DNA from: LMUY01 sp965276785
GTDB taxonomy: Bacteria > Pseudomonadota > Alphaproteobacteria > Acetobacterales > Acetobacteraceae
Length of the DNA: 64,000 nt
Assembly (NCBI GenBank): GCA_965276785.1
Contig: OZ255629.1
Location: forward strand, 1,178,001-1,242,000
Direction of reading: 5' to 3'
Both the position numbers and the translations under genes were made by a program. The first letter of the stretch is position 1, and every line of letters begins with the position of its first letter. Below the pieces are notes generated by a model that was given only the letters and a program-made list of their open reading frames with translations, did no database searches and was not told the DNA's origin. Below are positions 44,554 through 53,122 of this stretch, in pieces.

Positions 44554-44973
44554 CTATTTCGTTAGCTGGCCGCGGATTTCGCCGCCCTTGTTCTCGGCGG
44601 TGTGCACGTTGGCGTAAACCTTGCCATCCATGAAGTCGGTCAATTGCGCGTCGGTCAGCGTGGCCGTGCCCTTGATCGGGCTGGTGAGCGGCGGGGATAA
44701 CGGAACCAGAACGGGAGCGTTCACGCCCGACTCTGCCGGGCCGTGGAAATGGGCGGCAGTCGCCGGGCCGGTCAGGCCGGAGTAGGTGACTGTGTAGGTC
44801 AGCATTTTGGTTGCGGTGTCGAGCGTTGCCGCAACTGTGCCGGTGCCGCCGGTGGTTTTTGGCGGCACTTCCGTGGCCCCGTTCATGGTGGCATGGAAGG
44901 TGACGGTCTGGGCACGCGCCACGGGAATCAACAAGCCAGCGGCGAGAACGAGGGCGAGGGAATGGCGGATCAT
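44554..44973 (-). CDS. CHRD-domain secreted protein
   Basis: The 139-residue product has a signal peptide (IRHSLALVLAAGLLIPVARA, cleavage at ARA-QT) and one CHRD domain: VTFHATMNGATEVPP, LTYTVTYSGLTGPATAAHFH, and VYANVHTAENKGGEIRGQL. CHRD domains occur in chordin and in many bacterial exported proteins; the bacterial role is unclear. ATG 44973 opens the signal peptide; the frame is also open 15 codons upstream. It stands alone between repeats. Confidence 0.85.
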   Translation of the reverse strand: MIRHSLALVLAAGLLIPVARAQTVTFHATMNGATEVPPKTTGGTGTVAATLDTATKMLTYTVTYSGLTGPATAAHFHGPAESGVNAPVLVPLSPPLTSPIKGTATLTDAQLTDFMDGKVYANVHTAENKGGEIRGQLTK

Positions 44974-45043
44974 CGGGTGATAGCCTTCTGGTATGGAGCA
45001 GCCTGCTACTGCCGTCATAAGCTCGATTGAGTGAGCCGATTCA

Positions 45044-45069
45044 GCCGATGCGCTGAAGGACGCATCGGC
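45044..45069. other. Perfect 9-bp stem-loop in the CHRD-DedA divergent gap
   Basis: GCCGATGCG pairs with CGCATCGGC around an 8-base loop. The gap serves two divergent genes, so this hairpin could be a regulatory RNA structure or operator. No consensus promoter is clearly linked to it. Confidence 0.35.
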
Positions 45070-45145
45070 ATCGGACGGCTATGATGGGGGGATTTATGGC
45101 CACTGTCGACTCAGCCTGCGCTGGCGAGCGTGCGGGCAAACGAAG

Positions 45146-45802
45146 GTGATCGGCAAGGACGCGATTGCTCATCTGCTTGGCGAATACGGCTATGGCCTGG
45201 TGTTCGCCATCATTGGGCTGGAGGCGATGGGCCTGCCGCTGCCGGGCGAAAGCATGATCATCGGGGCGGCGATCTATGCCGCAACGACGGGGAAGCTCGA
45301 TATTGCCGGCGTGATCGCGGCGGCCATCCTTGGCGCCGTGATGGGCGACAATGCCGGCTACCTGATCGGCCGCTGGGCTGGGTTCCGTTTGCTGCGGCGC
45401 TACGGCAAACATGTTGGGCTCACCGACAAGCGGCTGCAACTCGGGCGCTATCTGTTCCATCATCAAGGTGGCAAGGTGGTGTTCTTTGGCCGGTTCATCG
45501 CCATCCTGCGCACCTTCGTGGCGCTGTTGGCGGGGGCCAACCAGATGGAATGGCAAACCTTTCTGTTGTGGAACGCGGTCGGTGGCGTGGTTTGGGCGAC
45601 CGCGTATGGCCTGGCTGCTTACCTGTTGGGCGACGTCATTCGCCGGCTCGAGGGACCGATCGGGCTGGGCCTGGGAGCGCTGGCCCTCGTGGTCATTGTT
45701 GTGGCGGTGGTCATGCTGCGCCGAAACGAACACCGTCTGGAGGAGAAGGCGCAGACCGAAATGCATAACGATGGCAGCAAACCGGTTGAGGAGTTGAGCT
45801 GA
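45146..45802 (+). CDS. DedA-family membrane protein
   Basis: The 218-residue protein belongs to the DedA/VTT superfamily of inner-membrane proteins, several of which flip lipid carriers or phospholipids. Signature elements are GLEAMGLPLPGESMIIGAAI, DNAGYLIGRWAGFRLLRRYG, VVFFGRFIAILRTFVALLAG and the C-terminal membrane segment near 175-195. The conserved Glu and Arg of the family (E in LPGES, R in FGRFIAILR) are present. GTG 45146 has AAGG just upstream. The last 25 residues are hydrophilic. It is convergent with the solute-binding protein gene. Confidence 0.88.
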   Translation: MIGKDAIAHLLGEYGYGLVFAIIGLEAMGLPLPGESMIIGAAIYAATTGKLDIAGVIAAAILGAVMGDNAGYLIGRWAGFRLLRRYGKHVGLTDKRLQLGRYLFHHQGGKVVFFGRFIAILRTFVALLAGANQMEWQTFLLWNAVGGVVWATAYGLAAYLLGDVIRRLEGPIGLGLGALALVVIVVAVVMLRRNEHRLEEKAQTEMHNDGSKPVEELS

Positions 45803-45856
45803 ACTCGTAGGGCGGGCGAGCAGCGTTGTCTGCCGTGTTGCACGGTGGGCCGGGGA

Positions 45857-45882
45857 GGCGGATGACGCTTGGCTTTTCCGCC
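45857..45882. repeat. REP-like hairpin between convergent genes
   Basis: GGCGGA pairs with TCCGCC around a loop with GACGCTTGGC. The motif resembles the common GGCGGATGACGCTTCGC repeat of proteobacterial intergenic regions. It could end transcripts from both sides. Confidence 0.45.
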
Positions 45883-45896
45883 CTGCTTTAACCGCG

Positions 45897-47114
45897 TTAG
45901 CTTGGCCGCAGTTTGCGTACCAGATCGTCGGGCGGGAGCACCGCGGCGCCGTCGATAAAGCGCCAGTTCACCACTGCGCCGGCGCCATTCCGCTCTGCCA
46001 GTTGTCCGACATACGTGCCCATCGTGCTCTGATGGTCGATGGCGCGGAACCGGCAGATGCCGAACGCGGAGACGAAACTGGCATCGGCGAACCCGTCCGC
46101 CATCGCCTCGCTGTTCGAACTGCCGGACTTCAAAATCCCCGATGCGATCGCTTGAACTAAGGCAGCGCCCACGGCGGAGCCCATCGTCGGCGATCGGTGG
46201 AAGCGATCCTGATAGTTCGTCACGAATTGCTTATTGTACGGCTCGTCCGACGTGTCCCACGGATAGCCAGTGACGATCCAGCCCGCTGGCGCCGCGCTGC
46301 CCAGCGGCAGGAGGAACTCGGGGTCGCCGGTGAGCATGGAAAGCACGGTCCGATTGGTGAATAGCCCCGCCGGCGTACCTTGTTGGATGAGCGCCAGAAG
46401 GTCCGGTCCGAACAGCGCATTGAACACCGCATCGGGCCCCGGTTGCCCCAGAGCGCTGGCGACCCCGCCCATGTCGGTCTGGCCCGAGACCGGCCACTGC
46501 TCGCCCACGAAACGCACGTCGGGGCGGCGGCCGGATAGCAATTGGCGAAACCAGCGCACGGCAGAGCGGCCGTAATCGTTGTTGGGCGCCACCGTGACCC
46601 AGGTCTTGGCAGGCAGGGCGGCGGCCGATTCCACCAGCATGGCGGCGAGCATGAAGGTCGAGGAGCGGACGCGATAGGTGTAGCGATTGCCGTTTTCCCA
46701 CACCAAGGCGTCGGTGAGCGGCTGGCCAGCCACGTAGAGAGTCTTGCGCTGCAAGGCGAAGGCGCTGAGCGCCAGCGCTACTTCGGAGGAAAACGCGCCG
46801 GCCAGCAGGTCTACCTTCTGCTCGTCCAGCAGTTCGGCGGCGAGTTGCACCGCGCGGTCCGGCTGGCCGGCATCGTCGCGGGAGACGAATTCCAGCGGGC
46901 GGCCGTTGACGCCGCCAAGGTTGTTCACCTGCTCGAGCGCCATTTGGCAGCCCATCCGGTAGGGCTCGGTGAACGCCGGCTGGGTCGAGTAGCTGTTGAT
47001 CTCGCCGACGCGGAACGGCGGTCCGAGTTGGGCGCGCACGATGGCCGGGCGGGCGAGTGCGGCGAGCGGTGCGCCCGCGACCAGGGCCCGCCGGGTGAGC
47101 CGCACGTGACTCAC
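45897..47114 (-). CDS. ABC transporter substrate-binding protein, branched-chain amino acid type (Peripla_BP_6)
   Basis: The 405-residue protein has a twin-arginine-like signal (TRRALVAGAPLAALARPAIV) and a type I periplasmic-binding fold: FRVGEINSYSTQPAFTEPYR, MALEQVNNLGGVNGRPLEFV, VDLLAGAFSSEVALALSAFA and a C-terminal hinge region. LivK-type proteins bind amino acids, amides or aromatic acids. No permease or ATPase genes lie beside it, so it is an orphan here. The GTG start overlaps the stop of a small membrane protein gene (GTGA). The ligand cannot be read from the sequence. Confidence 0.85.
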   Translation of the reverse strand: MSHVRLTRRALVAGAPLAALARPAIVRAQLGPPFRVGEINSYSTQPAFTEPYRMGCQMALEQVNNLGGVNGRPLEFVSRDDAGQPDRAVQLAAELLDEQKVDLLAGAFSSEVALALSAFALQRKTLYVAGQPLTDALVWENGNRYTYRVRSSTFMLAAMLVESAAALPAKTWVTVAPNNDYGRSAVRWFRQLLSGRRPDVRFVGEQWPVSGQTDMGGVASALGQPGPDAVFNALFGPDLLALIQQGTPAGLFTNRTVLSMLTGDPEFLLPLGSAAPAGWIVTGYPWDTSDEPYNKQFVTNYQDRFHRSPTMGSAVGAALVQAIASGILKSGSSNSEAMADGFADASFVSAFGICRFRAIDHQSTMGTYVGQLAERNGAGAVVNWRFIDGAAVLPPDDLVRKLRPS

Positions 47115-47449
47115 GCTCGCCGCGCGGCCATGGAGCCGAACGCCACACTGGCGGCAAGACCGGTCAGCGCCAGCCGTGGCAGCACGAGTTCGGCCTCGCG
47201 GTGGCGTAGCTCTGCGGCCAGCATGAGGGCGGAGAGCAGGGCCAGCCCGGTTGCACCGATCGGGCGAGTGCTTTCGTTGGCGACCAACATGGCGCCGACG
47301 GTCTCAATCAAGCCGATGCGCCGCATCTGCCGCGTCGACAAACCCCAGCGGCGGAACAAGCGTGCCTCCAAGCCCAGGACCTTCAGCAAGCCCGAGAGGC
47401 CAAAGCTGACCTCCAGCAGGGCGAGCCGCCCCTCGTCGTTGCGCGCCAT
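47111..47449 (-). CDS. Small integral membrane protein (DoxX-like in outline)
   Basis: The 112-residue product has three to four hydrophobic segments: LALLEVSFGLSGLLKVLG, MRRIGLIETVGAMLVA, IGATGLALLSALMLAAEL and LVLPRLALTGLAASVAFG. A four-helix layout with a lysine in the first helix resembles DoxX-like proteins, but similarity is loose. ATG 47449 is chosen since AAGGAG lies seven bases upstream. It precedes and overlaps the solute-binding protein gene, so both are probably co-expressed. Function unknown. Confidence 0.6.
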   Translation of the reverse strand: MARNDEGRLALLEVSFGLSGLLKVLGLEARLFRRWGLSTRQMRRIGLIETVGAMLVANESTRPIGATGLALLSALMLAAELRHREAELVLPRLALTGLAASVAFGSMAARRA

Positions 47450-47534
47450 GAGCATTCTCCTTGTGCGGGGGTGCAACGCGGCTTGCCGGGGTGGGATGCA
47501 CCCGGCACTGTGGCGGGCGGAAAGTGAGGGCGCG

Positions 47535-48116
47535 ATGAGGATGCGGATTGTGCTTCAGGCGGTACTGATGCCCAGTCTGTTCGCAGTGAGTCTGTTCGTG
47601 TCCAGTCCGTTCGTGTCCAGTCTGGTTGCGGCCGCACCCACAGCGCCAACGCCGCCCGCAGCGCCTGCGGAGCTCACCAGAGCCGATGCCACCGGGGTGC
47701 TGGGCCGCATGGTGATCGACGATGGGTCGCGCGAGATCGGCCGCATCGTGGACGTCGTTGTGGACCCCTCCGGGCAGCCGCGGGCGGTGGTGGTCGATGT
47801 TGGGGGCTTCATGGGGGTGGGATCCCGCCGGGTCGCAGTGGCGTGGAGCGCGGTGCACGTGCCGCCGCCCGGTGCGTCCGACGCGCGGGTAACCATCGAC
47901 ATGACGGACGAGCAGATCCGCAACGCGCCCGCCTACACCGACCGCAGCAAGCCCGCCACCATCGTGGGGCCTGCCGCGGCCCCTGCAGCCGGGCCGGCTG
48001 AACCGGAGGCCGAGCCGCCCGCCAGTGCGCCCTCGGCCGGCGCAACCCCACCCTCCACCGCGCCGGACGCGCCACCGCCGGTGGGCCCGGGAAGTGCTCA
48101 ATCGCCACCGAAGTGA
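47535..48116 (+). CDS. Exported PRC-barrel-domain protein
   Basis: The 193-residue protein has a signal-like segment at residues 1-35 with internally repeated VSLFVSSPFVSSLVAA. It continues with a PRC-barrel-like domain (VLGRMVIDDGSREIGRIVDV, VVDVGGFMGVGSRRVAVAWS, VTIDMTDEQIRNAP) and a Pro/Ala-rich C-terminal tail. PRC-barrel proteins bind RNA or proteins in many contexts; exported ones are seen in alphaproteobacteria. ATG 47535 has GAGGG five bases upstream; a long open frame further upstream is a shadow of the gene on the other strand. Its stop overlaps the MFS gene. Confidence 0.75.
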   Translation: MRMRIVLQAVLMPSLFAVSLFVSSPFVSSLVAAAPTAPTPPAAPAELTRADATGVLGRMVIDDGSREIGRIVDVVVDPSGQPRAVVVDVGGFMGVGSRRVAVAWSAVHVPPPGASDARVTIDMTDEQIRNAPAYTDRSKPATIVGPAAAPAAGPAEPEAEPPASAPSAGATPPSTAPDAPPPVGPGSAQSPPK

Positions 48117-49315
48117 CCACAGATCGCAGCGGCCGGGGGGATCGCAGCGGCCCGGGGCTCGATTGGCTCAACTTCTTCGTCGCGAACGTCCAGACCGGAT
48201 TCGGCCCATTCATCGCCGTGTTCCTCGCCTCGCAAGCTTGGACGCAAGGCCAGATCGGGCTCGCGCTCAGCATCGGGACATTGACGTCGGTGGCCGTCCA
48301 GCTGCCTGCGGGGGCGGCGGTGGACGCGGCGGTCAGCAAGCGGCGGGTTGCATCCCTCGCCGTGGTGGCGATCGCCGCCAGCGCGGTGATGCTGGCGGTC
48401 GCGCCGGAGCGGCTGCCGGTGGTGGTGGCCGAGGTGCTGCATGGGGCAGCGAGTTGCCTGCTCACTCCGGCGATTGCCGCGCTGAGCCTGTCGGTGTCGC
48501 GCAGCCGGGGAGACTTGTTTGGCGAACGGCTGGGCCGCAACGCCCGGTTCGCCTCCATCGGCAGTGGACTGGCCGCGGGGTTGATGGGCGGCGTGGGCTA
48601 TTGGGTCTCGGAGCGGTCGGTGTTCTTCCTGGCCGCCGTGCTGGTGCTGCCCTCGCTGTTCGCCCTCCGGCTGGTGCGGGAATCGCCGCTGCCGCGGAGC
48701 CAAGCCAAGCCGCGCCAGCCGTTGCTGCAGGCGTTGCTGGATCGGCGGCTGCTGGCGTTCGCGCTGTGTTGCGCCGGGTTCCACCTTGCCAATGCGGCGA
48801 TCTTTCCGGTCGCGGCGGTGGACCTCACCGGCCGCGTCGGCAGCAAGGGGGAGCTGGTGATCGCGGCCTGCCTGGTGGGTCCACAGGTGATCGTGGCCGC
48901 GCTGTCCCCGGCAGTGGGGCGGGCGGCGGAGCGCTGGGGCCGGCGCCGGATTCTGGTGCTGGGCTTTGCCGCAGTGCCGTTGCGCGCGGCGCTGTTCGCC
49001 GTGGTCACGGCGCCGGTGGCCACGGTGGCGGTGCAGGCGCTCGATGGGGTGAGCGCCGCCGTGTTCGGGGTCATGCTGCCGCTGGTGATTGCCGATATCA
49101 CCGGCAGCAGCGGCCGCTTCAATGTCTCCATGGGCGGGGTGGGGCTCGCCATTGGGGGCGCCGCGGCGCTGAGCACGGAAGCTGCGGGGCTGATCGCGGA
49201 TGCGTTCGGCTCCGTCGCTGCCTTCGGCTTCCTGACGGCTGCCGGGCTGGTGGCGGTGGCAATGGTGGGCTTGGCGATGCCGGAGACCAAGCCGCGGGGC
49301 TATCCAAGCGTCTGA
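48113..49315 (+). CDS. MFS transporter
   Basis: The 400-residue major facilitator has about 12 membrane segments with the cytoplasmic loop motif DAAVSKRRVASL after helix 2, and AERWGRRRILVLGFAA as the second-half counterpart. The substrate is unknown. The GTG start overlaps the stop of the PRC-barrel gene. The last 16 bases overlap the convergent MFS gene at 49300-50478. Two unrelated MFS genes tail to tail make a related drug-efflux role for both possible but unproven. Confidence 0.85.
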   Translation: MTTDRSGRGDRSGPGLDWLNFFVANVQTGFGPFIAVFLASQAWTQGQIGLALSIGTLTSVAVQLPAGAAVDAAVSKRRVASLAVVAIAASAVMLAVAPERLPVVVAEVLHGAASCLLTPAIAALSLSVSRSRGDLFGERLGRNARFASIGSGLAAGLMGGVGYWVSERSVFFLAAVLVLPSLFALRLVRESPLPRSQAKPRQPLLQALLDRRLLAFALCCAGFHLANAAIFPVAAVDLTGRVGSKGELVIAACLVGPQVIVAALSPAVGRAAERWGRRRILVLGFAAVPLRAALFAVVTAPVATVAVQALDGVSAAVFGVMLPLVIADITGSSGRFNVSMGGVGLAIGGAAALSTEAAGLIADAFGSVAAFGFLTAAGLVAVAMVGLAMPETKPRGYPSV

Positions 49316-50478
49316 ACCTCGGTGCGGGCAGGCGCGATGGCGCGCGCGAACGGCAAAGCGAGGGCGCACAAGGCCGCCATAGCCCAGAACGATCCGGGGC
49401 CGAGCCGGTTGTAGAGCGGACCCGAGAGCAGGGTGACGGCGGCTGTGGTCGCTCCCAAGGCCACCGTGGCATAGAACGCCTGCGCCGTGGCCGCGAGCGG
49501 CTTCGGCACCGCGCTGCCGATCACGTCCATGCAGGCCAGATGCAGCAGCGCAAAGGTCAGCCCGTGCAGCGGCTCAACCAGCAGCATGACGGGGAACGCC
49601 GCCGTGACGGCTGCCGCGCCCCAGCGCAGGATGCCGGCGCAGGCGGAGAGCGCCACGGCACGCGCCGGGCCCAGGCGATCGAGCAGCCAGCGGCCGAGGA
49701 AGAGGAACACGACCACCTCGGCCGCGACCGAGGACGACCAGAGCAGGCTCACTTCGGCCGCCGACAGGCCGGCCGAGCGCCAGCGGATCACCTCGAAGCT
49801 GTCATGCAAGGCATGACTGCCGCCGATCAGGGCCGCCACGGTCATCAATGGCAAAAACACCTTGATCCCGAACAGGGTGCGCCAGGTGCTGGCCGGGACG
49901 GGGGCGGCGGTGCCGGCCATCTGGTCGGGCACGGCAAGGGCGCACAGCGCCGCCATGGCGAGCAGCCCGGCGTTCAGCCAGACGATCACGCCCAACCCAA
50001 ACCGGCCCACCAACTGCCCGGACGAGAGCGCACCTGCTATGAACGCCGCCGAACCGGCGCCCCGCACCCAGCCATAGCGGAACCCATGGCGCGACCCGGG
50101 GTGCGCTTGGGCGGAGCCGAGCGTTAGGGCGTCGGCCACGGGGGTGAGCGGCGCCAGCACGGAGGCATGCGCCACGCTGACGCAGAGCAGCAGCGCCACG
50201 CCGCGGGCCGGTGCGTAGCCCACGGCGATGAGGGACGCTGCGGCCGCGAAGCCCGCCAGCACGCGGGATGGACGCGGCGACCGGTCGGCCAAGCGCCCAC
50301 CGATGGGGCCGGCCAGCAGGCGGATGGCGGTGCCGCCGGCAAGCACCAGCGCGATCGCGTTGGAGCTCAAACCGTTCTGCTTGAGCAGGGATGGCAGGAA
50401 TGGGGCGGCAACGCCGAAGGCGGCGAACAGCCCGCCATAGAGCAGCAGGAAACGCGGCAAGGCAGGGGCGCGGCTCAC
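49300..50478 (-). CDS. MFS transporter (HcaT/3-phenylpropionate-permease-like)
   Basis: The 392-residue protein begins from GTG 50478, overlapping the CoA-transferase stop as GTGA. It has FLLLYGGLFAAFGVAAPFLP in the first helix and the loop GGRLADRSPRPSRVLAGFA, plus the MFS_1-like/NupG-LacY-type layout with LHGLTFALLHLACMDVIG in the second half. This resembles nucleoside/phenylpropionate symporters. Coupling with a CaiB-type CoA-transferase suggests that it imports an organic acid that the enzyme then activates; this is an inference. Confidence 0.83.
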   Translation of the reverse strand: MSRAPALPRFLLLYGGLFAAFGVAAPFLPSLLKQNGLSSNAIALVLAGGTAIRLLAGPIGGRLADRSPRPSRVLAGFAAAASLIAVGYAPARGVALLLCVSVAHASVLAPLTPVADALTLGSAQAHPGSRHGFRYGWVRGAGSAAFIAGALSSGQLVGRFGLGVIVWLNAGLLAMAALCALAVPDQMAGTAAPVPASTWRTLFGIKVFLPLMTVAALIGGSHALHDSFEVIRWRSAGLSAAEVSLLWSSSVAAEVVVFLFLGRWLLDRLGPARAVALSACAGILRWGAAAVTAAFPVMLLVEPLHGLTFALLHLACMDVIGSAVPKPLAATAQAFYATVALGATTAAVTLLSGPLYNRLGPGSFWAMAALCALALPFARAIAPARTEVQTLG

Positions 50479-51599
50479 CGGGCCGGAAAATCCCGCCGGA
50501 TGAGCTCGGTGTGTTCGCCCACGGCTGGGACCGCGCCGAGGACCGGGGCTTGGCCAGCCTCGATGACGCCGGGGGCGACCAGCTCCACGCTGCCGCCCGG
50601 GGTTTGCACCGTGACCCGGCGCAAAGCGGGATGCCGGGCCAGACCGGGAAGATCGTTCACGAAGCCGAATGCGGTGTTGGCGGTGCGCAGCCGCTCCGCC
50701 GCCTCCTGCCGGGTGAGCGTGGCAAAGGCCGCCGCCACATGGCCATCGACCAGGGCGCGGTGAGCCACGCGGACGGTGTTGCTCTCGTAGCCGGCTTGGC
50801 TCGGCAGGTCTGGCTCGACCAGGAAGTGAGCACAGAAGGACCGCCATTCCCGCTCGTTCTGAATTGAAATCAGGATGACGGCGCCGTCCTTGGTCTCGAA
50901 GCCGCCATAGGGGCAGATCGAGGGATGCGCCAGCCCCGCCCGGGCGGGCGGGCGCCCGGTCCCCTCGAAGTAGAGCAGGGGAACGTTCATCCAATCGGCC
51001 GTGCTGTCGAACAGGCTGACCTTGAGCGTGCGGCCTTGCCCGGTGCGGCCGCGCGCGATCAATGCCTCCAGCACGCCGGCATGGGCGGACATGCCGCAGG
51101 CGATGTCGCTCACCGAGACGCCCACCCGGCCCGGCCCGGCGGGATGGCCGGTGATGCCGGCCAGACCGGTTTCGGCCTGCACCAGCAGGTCATAGGCTTT
51201 CATGTCAGCATACTCATGGCCCTCGCCATAACCGGAGATGTCGACGGTGATCAGCGTGGGGTGAGCGGCGCGCAACGCTTCGGCGCCGAACCCAGCGCGG
51301 GCTGCGGCGCCGGGGGCAAGATTTTGGATGAACACGTCAGCCTGGGCGAGGATGCGGTGCAGCAAGGCCGCGTCCTCGGCTCGCTTGATGTCGGCCACCA
51401 GGCTTTGCTTGCCGCGGTTAAGCCAGGCGAAGTAGCTCGACAAGCCATGCACCGCGGCATCGTAGCCGCGGGCGAAATCGCCTTCCGGCCGCTCGACCTT
51501 GATGACCCGGGCGCCTGCGTCGGCGAGACGGCTCGAGCAATAGGGTGCGGCGACGGCCTGTTCGAGCGAAAGCACCAGTAGCCCGTCGAGTGCGTCCAT
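50475..51599 (-). CDS. CaiB/BaiF-family CoA-transferase
   Basis: Class III CoA-transferases move CoA between organic acids. The 374-residue protein opens with MDALDGLLVLSLEQAVAAPY and has RLADAGARVIKVERPEGDFA, SSYFAWLNRGKQSLVADIK and the catalytic Asp in MKAYDLLVQAETGLAG. The start is ATG 51599, with GAGG upstream; an upstream in-frame codon is less likely. It is followed by an MFS permease on the same strand with a GTGA overlap. Resemblance to mesaconyl- or succinyl-CoA-dependent transferases is loose, so I leave the substrate open. Confidence 0.9.
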   Translation of the reverse strand: MDALDGLLVLSLEQAVAAPYCSSRLADAGARVIKVERPEGDFARGYDAAVHGLSSYFAWLNRGKQSLVADIKRAEDAALLHRILAQADVFIQNLAPGAAARAGFGAEALRAAHPTLITVDISGYGEGHEYADMKAYDLLVQAETGLAGITGHPAGPGRVGVSVSDIACGMSAHAGVLEALIARGRTGQGRTLKVSLFDSTADWMNVPLLYFEGTGRPPARAGLAHPSICPYGGFETKDGAVILISIQNEREWRSFCAHFLVEPDLPSQAGYESNTVRVAHRALVDGHVAAAFATLTRQEAAERLRTANTAFGFVNDLPGLARHPALRRVTVQTPGGSVELVAPGVIEAGQAPVLGAVPAVGEHTELIRRDFPAR

Positions 51600-51654
51600 T
51601 GGCTCCTCTTGTTTGCCGCCTCGTTGCATGCCGAGTGGGCGGAACGCTGTCCAT

Positions 51655-51710
51655 CCCTGTTTGCCGAGCCCTGTTTAACGAGCCTGTTCAACCGGGCCCT
51701 GTTCAAACGG
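51655..51710. repeat. Four tandem 14-bp repeats in a divergent promoter region
   Basis: The units are CCCTGTTTGCCGAG, CCCTGTTTAACGAG, CCTGTTCAACCGGG and CCCTGTTCAAACGG at 51655-51668, 51669-51682, 51683-51696 and 51697-51710. They lie between the CoA-transferase gene (minus) and the MFS gene (plus). They could be binding sites for a regulator. Confidence 0.65.
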
Positions 51711-51755
51711 AATACGTTCGTACTATGTTCGCGCGGCAGTGAACGGATGGCTTGA

Positions 51756-52952
51756 ATGGATCAACGCTCGTCGCCTGCACGCGGCTCGCCGATACTTTGG
51801 CGGGGGAGCGGCCATGGTCTGAGCGTCGCGAACGCGGTGGCGGTCGGATCGCTTTACCTGAACCAGGCGCTGCTGCAATCGGCAGCCGCCGGTTTGCCGC
51901 GCTCCGGATGGCTGGCGCTGGTTCCATTGGCCACGCTGGCGGGGTACGCGGTCGGCGTTGGAGTGATCGCGTTTGCGCCGCCGAGCGGGCGTGTTTCGAT
52001 CTCGTGCCATCTTGCCTTGTTGGCGTTGGCACTGCTGGCGGCGGCGGGCGCGCCGAATGCGCCCGTGCTGGCGGTCGCCAGTCTGGGGGTCGGCCTTGGC
52101 GCGGCGGTGGCGCAACGCCTGCTGGCTGCCGCAGCCGCGTTGGCTGGGCCGGCTGCGGCGGGGAGGAGTATCGGCCGGTTGATCGCCTGCGCGTTGGCGG
52201 CGGTGCTGCTGGTCAAGCTGCTGGGCGCCGGGTTGGCTGTGTGGGTGGGCTGGCGCTGGGTGTTTGCGGCTGCGTCTGCCTGCGCTGCCGCCGCGGGGTT
52301 GGCGCTGCGGGCTCAAGCGGCAAGCTCGCCCGCTCCGCTTGCTATCACCGCGTGGGATCTCTGGTGCAGCAGCAGCTTGTTGCGGCGTATTGCCGTTCAG
52401 CAAGCTGCGTTGTTCGGGGCGTTCCAGGCGGCGTGGCTGCTCGTGCTGACCACTTTGCCGGCCGACCAACGGTCGCTTGCGGTCATTGGCGGCGGGTGTG
52501 CCGGCCTGCTCGCTGCGGTCCGGGCCGGCTGGCAGAGCGACCGGGGCGATCGGGCCGGGGTGGCGCTGACCGGCAGCGTGGTGATTCTGGCGGCGTCGGC
52601 TGTGATCCTGCCGCTCGCCTACGGCATGGCGCTGGAGCCTGCGCGACTCGTCCTGCTGCTGGTCGGAATGGCCGGCATCGACGCCGGGTTGCAGGTGGCA
52701 CTGGTGGCCAACCAGGCCCGCGCGCAAGCCATCCGGCCGGATTTACGGAGCCGCTGTGCCGCGTTGCTGACTGTGTTCGGTTCATTGGGCGGCGGCGTTG
52801 CGGCGGCCTTGGCCTGGTGGCTGCTGACCCGGTTTGGCTTGATGGCGGCGCTCACGGTGGTGGCTGGCTCGGCATGTGCAGGGTTGGGTTGTTCGTTTTG
52901 GCCGTCCATCCAGAGGAAAATCCTGCTGTTTGGGGTGAGGATGACACAATAG
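51756..52952 (+). CDS. MFS-type transporter
   Basis: The 398-residue membrane protein has about 12 hydrophobic segments and is very Ala/Leu-rich. The family loop motif is not well conserved, which suggests a divergent MFS member: GLYLNQALLQSAAAGLPRSG-like start, WVGWRWVFAAASACAAAAGL near helix 6, and AWQSDRGDRAGVALTG-type loop. ATG 51756 has no strong ribosome site. It is divergent from the CoA-transferase and preceded by the 14-bp tandem repeats. Substrate unknown. It is followed by an AT-richer stretch with a possible promoter for the next gene. Confidence 0.75.
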   Translation: MDQRSSPARGSPILWRGSGHGLSVANAVAVGSLYLNQALLQSAAAGLPRSGWLALVPLATLAGYAVGVGVIAFAPPSGRVSISCHLALLALALLAAAGAPNAPVLAVASLGVGLGAAVAQRLLAAAAALAGPAAAGRSIGRLIACALAAVLLVKLLGAGLAVWVGWRWVFAAASACAAAAGLALRAQAASSPAPLAITAWDLWCSSSLLRRIAVQQAALFGAFQAAWLLVLTTLPADQRSLAVIGGGCAGLLAAVRAGWQSDRGDRAGVALTGSVVILAASAVILPLAYGMALEPARLVLLLVGMAGIDAGLQVALVANQARAQAIRPDLRSRCAALLTVFGSLGGGVAAALAWWLLTRFGLMAALTVVAGSACAGLGCSFWPSIQRKILLFGVRMTQ

Positions 52953-52960
52953 GCCAAAGA

Positions 52961-52998
52961 TTGTGGTTGGGACGATGCATCCAGTATCATAGTATGAT
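52961..52998 (+). promoter_or_regulatory. Candidate promoter with operator-like inverted repeat
   Basis: TTGTGG at 52961-52966 and TATCAT at 52985-52990 are 18 bases apart. The -10 region overlaps the perfect inverted repeat ATCATA-G-TATGAT (52986-52998), a plausible repressor site. It lies in an AT-richer 170-base gap before the small repeat-protein gene at 53123. Confidence 0.4.
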
Positions 52999-53122
52999 CC
53001 CAGCTAGACTACCCGTTATAGAGACTATGAAGCTTTTTCTGCTTGTTCGTTAAGAGTTTTGTACCCGTCTTATTAGCACATGGCGGCTCATCCGCACTCC
53101 CTTGAACCTGAGGACTAACACC

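Noticed and set aside
46542..47534. Long open frame running into the PRC-barrel gene
   Set aside because: This stretch is antisense to the solute-binding protein and DoxX-like genes; the true start is at 47535 with its own ribosome site.
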